Shown here one piece after another: positions 43,131 to 54,339 of a stretch of 64,000 bases of DNA. The stretch is from Isoetes taiwanensis. Lineage: Eukaryota; Streptophyta; Lycopodiopsida; Isoetales; Isoetaceae. Positions within the stretch are counted from its first letter, which is position 1, and every line of letters starts with the position of its first letter. The stretch spans positions 27,635,166 to 27,699,165 of the forward strand of contig JAJEKV010000003.1 of the NCBI GenBank assembly GCA_021234155.1. Reading direction: 5' to 3'. Below the pieces are notes generated by a model. That model saw only the letters and a list, made by a program, of their open reading frames with translations. It did not search any database and was not told the origin of the DNA. Made by a program: the position numbers and the translations under genes.

Positions 43131-45700
43131 AAGAAAAATGGAAACTATAACTTATGGAAACTATAACTTGCGGTGGACACGTACGGTAGACATGTACAGT
43201 AGACATGTATGTACCTAGCATGATGTCAGCATGGGGTTATGCATGAGCGTTCTTTCTGTTTTGTCAAGCGTATTATTTTGGACATGTATATTATGACATG
43301 GATAATTGTTGACATCTTTCTATTTCATGTCTCATATTGCATCAGGGTTTGTTATATGAATGTGATACGTTGGGTTTATGATTTTTCTTTTGGGTGGTAT
43401 ATTTCTTATCGGTGTTGCAATTGCATTATCACCAATGTGCCTTGTCAATTCTTTTATCACGTTTTTTCTCATGGAAACGATACCTTGTGGTCGGACTTGC
43501 ACGGATCTTATGTTATAGGCTTTAGGCATGATATCTGACATAGAGGTTATGTTCGTAGTATAGTCTGTTTTTTTTCTAGAGTGCTCACATTGCTTGAACT
43601 AACATTTTTTCATATGTTTAGCAGTAGTGATGTTGGACTCGTTTTTCCCTAGTTCTATGTGATTTGGTATTCCACTTTCCTATATTTCGAGTTTTAACAT
43701 GATGCATGTTTCTAGAACTCGCAAGTTGCATGATTTCTCATGGAAACTATAACTTATAGTAGATGTGTACGTTTTGAAGCTCTATTCTTCTTGTTTCTTT
43801 GTTGGGTTTTATTCTTTTATCTGATTAGTTTCATGCTTGGCTATTGTTTCACTTTGTCCTTACTCATGGTCCATTACTCCTCTTCCGGCCTTTTGTTTAC
43901 TTGTTCTATTAGCCATTGTTAGTCTTGTTTTCACGTTGTTTGGTCCATGTGGTTCATGTTATCCCTTTCATTGCAATCTCATTGCTCTATTCCTCTGCTG
44001 CGTTTGTTTCATTTACTATATGATCTCTGATCCCCTCCATCCCACTCAGTCCTTGAGTCTAGTTGGTCCCTAAGGTTAGCATGCCTCGTCAGTTTGTTGA
44101 TTGATCATCGTTTATTCATTTTTGGCTTCTATACTTTGAGTTTGACCAGTGGATATTTTCTAGAACTTCTTTTTCGCTTGATTTCTTAGGAGAACTATAA
44201 CTTACTGTAGTATGTCTTTTGTCGTTGTTACGGCTGCATTATAATCAATGTGCCCTGTCACTTCTTTTATCGCTTATTTTTTCTCATGGAAAATATAACT
44301 TGTGGTAGACTTGCACGTGTATGAGTATAGGCATGGAGGTTATGCCTGAGCATTCTATATCGATCATGCATTAAGATGTTTTCTTTAAGTGCAATTTTTT
44401 ACCTCATTCTACACCAGTGTTTGTTAATTGTGGGGGATCTGTTTAGTTCATGATGCATGGATATTTGTTTCATGTGATTGGTTTATCTTATTTTGTATGG
44501 GTCTCTGATGTAATATGGTTCTGGTTGATATAACAATTACCTTAAAATCAATGTGCTCCCATCATTTTCTTATCTCGGTTAATATTCTATTATCCTATCC
44601 ATTGTCTTCTCTTTGGGTCGATGGTCACGTCCTTTAGTTCTAGTTGTCCTTCATTGCTCCATTGTTCTGTAGTCTATGTGTCTTTTTAGTATTTGCCCTG
44701 GTTTCATACTTGTTCCATTGTCCCGTTTCTTCCTATGGGTTCTTGTAGTCCTACTTGTACTCCATTTGCTTCATTAGTTCTTGCTTTTGCCAATTTTGTT
44801 CATCTAAGTTGACACTTATGTCCTGTGTCTTTATGGGATCCTTCTTTGTCTTCTCTATTGCAACTTATTCATGTGTTCAATTGTCGAATTTGTTCCTCTC
44901 GCCCTTCTAGTTCTGGCGGTTTTCTATTGCCTTTATCCAATTTCCTCCTTTTGCTCCGCCTGTTCCATAGTTAGTGATCTCTTTAGTTCTATTGATGCTT
45001 TACACCCTGTTTTTTGCAGCGGCATTGCTTCAGGGCCTGATCACCAATTTGCCGCTTCATTTCTTCGATCTCGATGTTCCACTTCGTTATTCATTTTTCA
45101 TAGTGTCTGCCCTGATATTTGTTCTTGCTTCGGTCATCCTGTTTCTTCCTATGGACTCCTGCGCTCTTATTTGTGCTCCCTTGCTTCTATAGTTCTTGTT
45201 ACATTTTTCCCTATGCTTAGCCTATGTTTGGCACCATGTTTTTCCTTTATCTGCATGGTTCTTCTGCTTTCTCAGCTCCATTGCTCATACTATTGTTTTG
45301 GTTGATTCCTCATTTCTTGTAGTCTGACTGATCTATTTCGTTGCATTCGTTTTGGTTGCTCCATTTGCACTGTTTGTATTGGTTCATTGGGCCTCACGCT
45401 GCTTTTCTTCATTTTTCATGGTTGGCGTCCATTGCTTGTTTGGTGGTTATTACCGCACCTCCTTGTTGTCAAGTGCCTCATTGCCTCTATTGGCCCCTTT
45501 TTTGTTCAATTTACCATTAGTTACCCCCGTTGTCTTCTTCTTCTTGCCTTGTTCAAATTAACATTAGTTACCCCGTTGTCTTCTCCTTCTTGCCTTAATT
45601 GCCCTGTTGTTATATTGCTCCTTTGCTCCACAATGTCTGCTTTAATCTTTATCCATTTATCCCGGTCCTAGGGTAGTCTGCATATTTCAATGAATTTTCA
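43131..45700. repeat. Pyrimidine-rich region with degenerate dispersed repeats
   Basis: The plus strand is strongly T/C-rich (TTCTTGTTCCATTG-like runs). A unit of the type CATGGAAACTATAACTTATGG followed by TAGAC(A/T)TGTACG recurs near 43,138, 43,471, 43,738, 44,190 and 44,284. No reading frame is supported: long frames here are a by-product of the composition. It may be a decayed tandem array or the interior of an old LTR element. Confidence 0.45.
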
Positions 45701-45786
45701 GTGATCTTACTTGTTTTTGCTCGCAGTCTCGGTCTGTGATTGGAGGAGGTGGGTTCCTCTTTGTGTCGGATGTTATTGCTTTGCAA

Positions 45787-45849
45787 AGGACCTTTCCCTA
45801 GAATGCCATGATTCTCTTCTTATATAGAAGAGAACCATCATTCTGGGAA
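45787..45849. repeat. 63-nt imperfect hairpin
   Basis: CTTTCCCTAGAATGCCATGA and GATTCTCTTC pair with GAAGAGAACC and ATCATTCTGGGAAAAG across the loop TTATATA, with about 24 of 28 bases paired. It could be a small MITE or a small-RNA-producing foldback. Confidence 0.55.
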
Positions 45850-46244
45850 AAGGGAGTTTTGGCGTCACGCCATTTTGAGCGTCAGATCTATCTATATCCT
45901 GAGCCTTCTATGGCGCAAGCTTTCTTTGGCTCGGTTTACTATATATCCATATTGCCTGCTATCATTCCTCATTGGCGTTTCCTCTGAGCTGAATTCTGTT
46001 GGTTCTAAAGTTTCCCTCCCTCCCTCCTCTGAGTCTAGTCACCTGGAATCGGCTCGTCTTAACATCCGTTGATTTCTTCTCGTTCCACCTAGTGAGGGTT
46101 GTATCGACTCTTCTCTTCTATATCTTTGTGACTGGTGGCCTCTGCAATTTCCCAGCGTAGCACTTGTCACTTCTGGAGAGCACCTAGGGGCAAATCCCCG
46201 CGGTCCCTCTCTCTCTCTTGCGTTGGCCACATGCACGAAATTTT
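45850..46244. other. Region without recognised genes
   Basis: The segment CCCAGCGTAGCACTTGTCACTT (46,151-46,172) recurs in variant form at 48,072 and 48,140, so it belongs to a dispersed repeat. No gene is seen. Confidence 0.35.
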
Positions 46245-46249
46245 TTTAT

Positions 46250-46322
46250 CTCTCGTGCTATACGGCGAGAGACAATTTTTATACCGTATAGCACGAGAGG
46301 CAATGAGAGACAATAATCTCTC
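46250..46322. repeat. Foldback structure (TCTCTCGTGCTATACGG)
   Basis: TCTCTCGTGCTATACGG at 46,250 pairs with CCGTATAGCACGAGAGG at about 46,284-46,300. The outer motif GAGAGACAAT / ATTGTCTCTC-type pieces repeat nearby. It could be the end of a TIR element; no partner was found with confidence. Confidence 0.55.
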
Positions 46323-47189
46323 GTTGCCTAACTAAGTCGGTTAAGGGAAAAAATAAAAAACGGCCGAATTTTTCCTAACTAAATTTTTTCAGATATCGGA
46401 TTTTTTTGGGACCCCTGCTCACGGTGGCCGCATCCCCTGAGGTTGAATAGGCCGCATGCCCTGACGTTGAATAGGTTGAATTCTTTGTTTGCATCCAGCT
46501 CTGGAGTTTCGAAATTGAGGCATGGCCGTTTCTGGAGTTTCGGATTTGAAGCCATGTTTGCAGATTTCGTTGGAAAAGCAAGAAAAAGTAACAGGCTGAA
46601 TCTGTAGAAAAAGAATTCCCTGTACTTCTATTATGGAAATGGGGCTTATTGTGTCGTTTTGGGAGTCTGTTTTCTAGAACTAGAAGCCATCTGTTTTCTA
46701 CTCCAAGCTTGATGTGCAGATTGCAGGCGACATTTTTGAATATATGTTCATGTGGATTCCCTGTTCAGGATTCCTGTTGTTTCTTTGAGGCGCCCCTGTT
46801 TCGGCAGTTGCAGGATCTGCCTTAATAATATCTGCCAAATCGTTTGCTTAAGGGTATCATCCAGGCACTCGGCAGCCTGTTCTTGTTATATTGCTATATT
46901 TTATGCATAATGGGTTCTACATAAACATCTCTTGAATTGTTATTTCTTTCAAGAACATAGCAAAATAAAATCTGTAACAATCTCGAAACTAACAGTTAGA
47001 GCTGGAGCATGCATCTATTCTTGGAAAATGGGCAATCTGTTTCATGTAGTTAGCAAATAGAGGTTCCACAGCGGCGAAAATCTGTTTCCTTGTGCATGCC
47101 GTCAAGCTTCAGGATACTTCGATTCTACAAGGAAATATAAATGAAATCGCTTTTGTGGAAGCATCTGAGCTTCCTTCTTGCCAAGCAAC
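46323..47189. other. Region without recognised genes
   Basis: I see no coding signal or repeat of note. Confidence 0.3.
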
Positions 47190-47310
47190 AGCCCAGAAAA
47201 AAGGAGGAGCCGCAGCTATGGCAAAATCTGCCCAGAAGAAAGAAGGAGCTGCAGGAGCTATGGCAAGATTTGCCCAGAAGAAAGAAGGAGCCGCAGGAGC
47301 TAGAAGAGTT
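47190..47310 (+). repeat. Three 39-42-bp tandem repeats encoding AQKKEGAAGAMAR
   Basis: Units of the type GCCCAGAAGAAAGAAGGAGC are tandem and keep frame, giving about three copies of a Lys/Ala-rich unit within an open frame that starts at 47,092. A translated function is not supported by anything else. Confidence 0.55.
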
Positions 47311-47615
47311 TGATGCCATAGCCGTACTCTGAAGAAGGAGGCGCATATCCAGAAGAGTTCGACGCCATAGCCTTTTCATTTGCCGACAAGACAAGAAGCC
47401 CCAAAAACTTTCACGAGCACCCCCAAGAACTTTCACGAGCACCGAAACCAAAATGGAAACTTAATGGGTTATGTATAATGGAAACGTCCCTAACAGCAGT
47501 TAGGGGCAAATTGTCTCTCAAAGGGAGAGCCAAATTTTTTACTCTCCCTTCATCTCTTGCCATCTCCCATCTCTCCCCATCTCTCAAATTGTCTCTCAAC
47601 CCCCATGTGGCCAAC

Positions 47616-47799
<184 letters not shown>

Positions 47800-47897
47800 G
47801 TAAAGGTGGTTGGGGGCAGGGCCCAATCAAGCAATGTAGTGTGGTGTGTAGTCACACGTCCAGTTGGATGTTGCCTAGTGGCATGACGTTAAAACTA

Positions 47898-48062
<165 letters not shown>

Positions 48063-51000
48063 CTCCCCCCTCCCGGTGTAGCACTTGTCGCTTGGGTAGG
48101 CTCCAAAGGATTCTTCTATTGGATGTGCCTTTTTTCTCTTCCTGGCGTAGCTTTATGGCTTCCAGAGGGCACTGAGGGGAGGACCTCCGCGGTTGGCCTA
48201 GTGTATCTATATATTTTCTCTCTCAGCGTAGCAATGTCGCTTCCGAAGATTCTTTATAATTTTTCTATTCTATTATTTTTTCTCATCAGATTCTTGTGCT
48301 CTGCTTGCTTTTCGAGTGTGATGCATGCTTGGCTATAGGGCTCCTAACCTTTTCACATTAACCATCTGTGTGATTGTGTTTTGCAGTTCGGCGCGATCCT
48401 CTTTCTTGACACTGAGATGATAGCCAATTTTCAGCGGTTCCGAGGTGGTTGCAGTTGCAGTTTTCACTTCTACCCCTTCTTGTTGGGGTAGGGGTTGGGA
48501 GTCGATATTTGAGGATTGGGGGCCGAGGTGCAGTTTTGGTCTGGTCAATTCTGACTTGGACGGGCTTTGGATGCAGTTTTGGGTTTGGGAACTTTCTGGG
48601 TCCTGGGCCTAGTTATATGCTTTAAGCTAGTAATATGGCTGCGGTCATTATTGGATTTTTTTCACTCATATTCACTCATGTTGGGGCCTCATTGTTGGTA
48701 CCCCTATGGGTCATTGTATTTTCACTCATTCAGCTCAATGGAACTCCACTTCACTTGTTATTGCTTTGCAAAGGACCTTTCCCAGTTGCTCAGTTTCTTG
48801 CAATCTTTTAGTTGGTCATTGTTTACATCCTCTAGATCTATGAGACTCTCATGTGGCACGAGCTGAGCTGCCTGACATAGATGTCCTTATCTAGCTTCTC
48901 TAGTTGTTCACCATGCAGTTGTGCCACCTGGCTTGAGAAATAATATATGTTCTAACAGCTTATGCATGAATGACTTATACAAGATGATGTATGTTCCTTG
49001 AAGCACATGCCGACTCTGATATTTTGCTATCCTGCAGGACCAGATATTATATTTTACGATAACTATGTTCATTGTGATGACAATGAACATGCCAACTAGG
49101 TAGTGTTCCTTACCAACTAAATCCGGCATGCATATGCCACGATGAACAGAAAATCATTGAAAATCATTGAAGGATGATTTTGCCAAATAACAAAGCCGTC
49201 TGCTTCTCCTTGCCGTTGCGATTGAATGCATAGCTGCGATGCCGTTGCGATTCATTGGTCCAGCTTCTGTTCCTGATTTCGATGCCCATACTTAGGTAAT
49301 CTCCTATCTACTATCTATTTTCTCTCTGTTTGCTACTAGATCTTCGTCATGACTGCATCATATTTATGGATGTCTTTTGCTCAGATCCAAGGATGGAAAT
49401 ATTCAACTGTGATTCGGCTTCTATTTCATATATTCCATCATATTTGCATATTCAATCATCAGATCAAAGCTAGCCCTGTATAGATGACATCTTCTAGGCA
49501 GCATGTTCCCCTTCATAATTCATATCTTCATAGGTTTTTGTTTAGATATTAGAGATATGGGTCTCTCTGAGACGAGATTTATCATCAATCATCTTGAAAA
49601 TCTATATCAGCTTTAAAGATTTTATGTACTTTGTCAGGACGGAAGTGAAATGGATGTTTATTTTTAATAGTAGTGGTCTACTACAAAATCTAGGTATTAT
49701 TTCTTTTCTCTATTCATTCTATTTTGTAGACTTCATTGAGAGATTTGAGCTACTACATTCCCTAGATGAGGTGTATTCGATATGTTATTTGTGCTATACT
49801 TTTGCCATATTCTCTTTTTAAACTGCTTTTGCTTTCTTACAGGAACATGCATTCGTATCCATAGCACATGCTCCAACATCTTAGCTTAGTCTAGAAATTA
49901 CGTGCAGAATTGAGGCTAGATAGGAAGATTTGCAACCAATTCCACCAAAATTATATCTGGTAAATTTTTTTAACTACACTTGCTAAACTTTTTAGTTATG
50001 ACATTTTTATACATTTTCAAAAAAAAAAGAAAAGCTGCTTATGAGGTTCCTTGAGAAAATCCAGAAATCTGTTCCTTTAAACTTCTCTCTCCATTTTCTG
50101 TAAATTTACAGGTCACAATAAAAGAGGCATGTTCTTTTCTTGCAAATGCATGTGTGGGGGGCATATCATTTCTCGAGAGAACACGGTGGAATGAAGGTAT
50201 GGACAATTTGATTGCAATTGTTCAATATTAATGTGGGATGAGGTGACAACTATAGAACTGAAAATGGTTAGGTTCCTGTTTGAGCTAAATAGAGGAAAAA
50301 TTGAGTGTCTTTTGCAGGTCCTCATATTTTATTTGTGCTTCATATTTTGTGCTCCACATACACATTGTGCTATCTGCAACACCAAATAGGATATTTTGAT
50401 CAAAGAGCTTCTTTTCCTGTTGTCAAGCATAATTTTGGAGGCCACCAATTGGTGATCTACAGCAACAAATCAATTGCTCTATTTGATTGAAGCAAGAGAC
50501 ATTGAAAAAAATCCAGGTTTGGCCTCACACTTTCTTTGCCCGCTTTGCTCATCCATTCAGCTATTTTTAGTAGATATATACATAGGCAAGTGTATGTACA
50601 GTACAAATCACTACATACCAAAGCTTATTTCTCAAGAGCTTTGGCTAATTGGGATGCCAGGTGAGCTCCCATTTACATATTGAAAATTTTACACTTTGAT
50701 CTCCGCCTGTAAGCTGATATTATATTCGTTTCTGCTAGAAATGCTTGCACAACATTAGCTTCGAATATTGATTGAGGCCTAAAGTATAAATGGGTTGCAT
50801 GCAATTAGGGAACCTTCTTACAAAAGTGTAATATGGATTGAAGGAGACTGGTAGACATATGTTTTATCAATTTTTTATTGTTTACTATGGTTCTACTCAC
50901 AAATTGCTGCCCACTATTCTATTCTATTCTATTCTTTAGAATCATCATTGAATTTCATATACAAATGCTTCAAATAGCAACTCCTTGCAGATTTGCTTTC

Positions 51001-53741
51001 ATACAAGAAAAAGGCAACAAATGATTTTTGGAATGTGTAGGTACTACTCTAACATACAATTTTCACTCACTGCCTAGCTTATGATGCTACCTCTCAGGCA
51101 ATTCCTTTGTCTCAGGTAATTTCGTTTTTTGCCTTCTTGGTCTTAAAACCCAGTGTATTCCTCTGTCAATTTTAGAAATTGCTAAAGAGTGCAAAATGGA
51201 GTGCATCATCACTGCAATTTTCCTTTGCATAGTTATGATTTAACACTGTCAGATGTATAAGTATGGAGCAATAAGATACTAACTCAAAAAAGTGCATCCA
51301 GCAAACACCTACAATATGGCACATCTTCGCAGCCTCATCATGCAAGGTATGCCACTACCTTTTTTTGATCAATAGGCTAATATTCTAATATGATCGCCAT
51401 TTATTGAAGCTTCTATGGCCTTTAAGGCTGCGTAATTATGTATGCTAAAGAGTAGCCAAGAGTAACATCTTATTGATGCAAATTGCAAGGTATCATATTG
51501 CGTCAACAGGCATCGGGAAGCATTATAAATTATTTGTTGATTGGCTGCCTACACGTGCATGATCCACTAGCTATTGGCAGAAGGAATGTGTATAACTTCA
51601 GTAATGCGTGAGGTTGCCATAGTATATAAGGCAACTTTATAGCCTCTTCTTTAGTCTTTCTTTGAAGTTTGGTGTATCATAGCCTTGGAAAAGGTCAGTT
51701 GATTTTTTGAATGATGGAACTTTGTGTTAACATTGCTTATAATTTGAAGATATATACAGTGTATATTGCTGAATGTTTAGAAGGATACAAGCCATTGTGG
51801 TTGTATCAAAATGTATTGAAGATGCTATCCGTTCTAACGGCATCTGTAAATCTGATAAAATCTTTCTAAAATATCTGAGTTTTCCTAGGAAAGCAAGGTA
51901 AATCACAGGAGCACTAAACGTCTTCTGTCTGAAGCATGGTGAGGAAATGGACACCTGGAAGGTCTGTCTGCTTACATTACTAAGTTTCTATTTCAACAAT
52001 GTTCGAAGTTAAAAAGGCAGCTGTCTTAATACTAGGTAATTTACAGTTGCATATATATTGCCATTGGCATGATTCAATATGGAAGTATATTCGTATTGCA
52101 TGCATTACTATCTCTCTTTCTTGCTGTGCATATAGGGGCATCATATCTGTTTTGCAATTAAGGAATGAAAATTCACCATCACATTCTTGGCCTACATCAC
52201 TGCCAATACAGAGAATAGTAGAGCCATGAATCTAATTAATAAGTATCCTCTGTCCCACTTAAATACGCTAGATACTTGGTTCCTCTTTCCATCATCTTCT
52301 TTTCATACTGTGTTTCAGAAGGCAAATGTAACAAGGATATGGTCTTCTCTGCTTCTGTTGAGCATAAATTTCTGAGCAGTCGGGCTTTGCCAATGCAGCA
52401 GGGCAGCGATCATGATCAAGATGTTGCCTTTGTTAAAACAAATGTGCCAATAAAAGTAGGTATTGATATCGTTTGTTCTCTACATTTGGGTTGGCTACAG
52501 CTTCGTCATTCGAGCTTGCAATCCAAGTAGTATTTTACCATCCTAAATATGAGACGTAAACAATAGTTGTGTAAGTCGATAAGGAGGTTTTCACAATGTT
52601 TCGAAATATATTTCTACAACTTTTGTGTTCTCTATCTTATACAGGACTTTTCTCTCTGATTTGGTGCTATTCATGAGGTTCCATCTGCTTAAATATTGTT
52701 TCATATTCTTCACAGGTTTGGTTCTTGCATTCCCCACCTTCGTTATGGAATGTTCTTGGATATGGAGTAGCTCTCTCTGTAGACACTAGCATGCTTTTGT
52801 AAACAGCTATTGCTATAGTGTCATTTGAATGGTTTTGAAGTCATCAAGCACTGATGAGAGCCTTTCGTTTCCTATTGCCTTAGTGTAAAATAGTGCAAAG
52901 ATTTTTGTTCAAACATAAAATATGTGTATTATACTTTGTATTAGATTTTACACAAAGATTGTGCATAACGTGGACAAAATTACAATGGTTGGATATATTA
53001 AAAGTAGTACATGGCTTATACCTAACTTTACACATGTCTAAAAACTTCAAATTTATCGGTTCAATGATTTGTTAATATATTCACAAACATTAATGCACAT
53101 CTTAGCAAAATACAATCAATACTAGACAAAAGAACCGCAAATGATAAACAACATGAAAACAAAAATTGCATATGTATAAACTTTTGTTTATCCATCCAAA
53201 ACCACATGCTATGTATTCGAGATTTGATTAGAATCCCCTAACATTATTAAATTTTGACATGTCATTAGGCATTTTGCAAATCAGAACATTAGTGTACACC
53301 CTAACAAATTACATTATTAGCACTAGACAAAAAATCGCAAATGATGAAGAACGCAAGGTGAACAAAAAATGCATATACATAAACCTACCGTTCCCTATCC
53401 AAAACCACATGCTATTGCAGTGGTATCTCTTTGGCATACCATCAGAAAATATCTTAGACCACCACATTCAAATATATCTTATTGACGTTTAAAGCGGCCT
53501 CCATCGTAAACTTATAAAACAAATGCTTCATCTAGCAGTCTTCATGGCACATTTTTCAAAAAAAGAAACATGCATTTAGCATGCTTATGAACTCCTTCCT
53601 CTCAACTCACTTACAATGCCATATATTTCAACACAAATTGCCCAAAGCCCCACTTCAACTTCCTAATTGCCTACAATAGAATCATATTCATGTCCAGTAA
53701 CGCCAACAATCAAACAAGCGCCCCTTCAAATTGTTACTAAA
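48063..53741. other. 5.7 kb without recognised genes
   Basis: T-rich on the plus strand. It contains variant copies of GCGTAGCACTTGTC (48,072-48,240), a CTATT pentanucleotide run (50,920-50,940) and short unsupported frames. Position left of the Helitron 3' end at 53,769 suggests that at least its right part is Helitron interior. A frame at 50,474-50,683 carries 'RDIEKNPGL' (see findings). Confidence 0.35.
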
Positions 53742-53769
53742 GCCCGGCAACGCCGGGCACCATAACTAG
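53742..53769 (+). mobile_element. Helitron 3' terminus (element extends to the left)
   Basis: GCCCGGC-AAC-GCCGGGC forms a perfect 7-bp stem at 53,742-53,758, followed by ACCATAA, CTAG at 53,766-53,769 and a host T. This is a textbook Helitron 3' end. The 5' end was not located. Confidence 0.85.
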
Positions 53770-54257
53770 TACTTTAAAGAAAATGCGATGGCATCTGGCA
53801 TCAATCTTTGAAATTCCATTTCATTGCTTTAAGCAGTCAAAACCTCTTCCATAACACTTGGGAAAGAGGCACAGCTTACAACTTGTCAACATAGCACATG
53901 TAAATAAAAAAAAATATCTTACACAGTGGAGAGCGCAAGACAAAATTTCTTAAGGTTTAGACAATCCTTCCATGGTTCTTCTCTCTTTTTATTTTATATT
54001 TTATTTTAATATTGATATTTTATTCACCTTTTACACCAACCAACATTTGCTCGACTAACTAGATGATATTGATTCCATTATACAACTATATTGAAAGAAG
54101 ATGAATAAAATGTTTAAAGAAAGCTAGACTATGTGTAAAATTTATTTTAGTTGTATTTATGAAAATAGCATTCTTAATAGTTCTCAACTTATACAAGTTT
54201 GTGCCATTTAGACCTTCTAAATTTTAATTCGCCATCTTTATTAGCTTTTTAAACTTA
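53770..54257. other. AT-rich region without gene
   Basis: Nothing is recognised between the two Helitron-type ends. Confidence 0.35.
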
Positions 54258-54295
54258 TGCCTGACAAGCAGCAATGCTGGGCACTTTTTTTAGTA
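54258..54295 (+). mobile_element. Degenerate Helitron 3' end
   Basis: GCCTGACAAGCAGCAATGCT followed by GGGCAC and TTTTTTTAGTA resembles the hairpin-CTAGT end at 53,769 but with a broken stem and TTAGT instead of CTAGT. Confidence 0.45.
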
Positions 54296-54339
54296 TATAT
54301 GTAATGATGATATATGTGTAAAAACTTGCAATAGCAACC

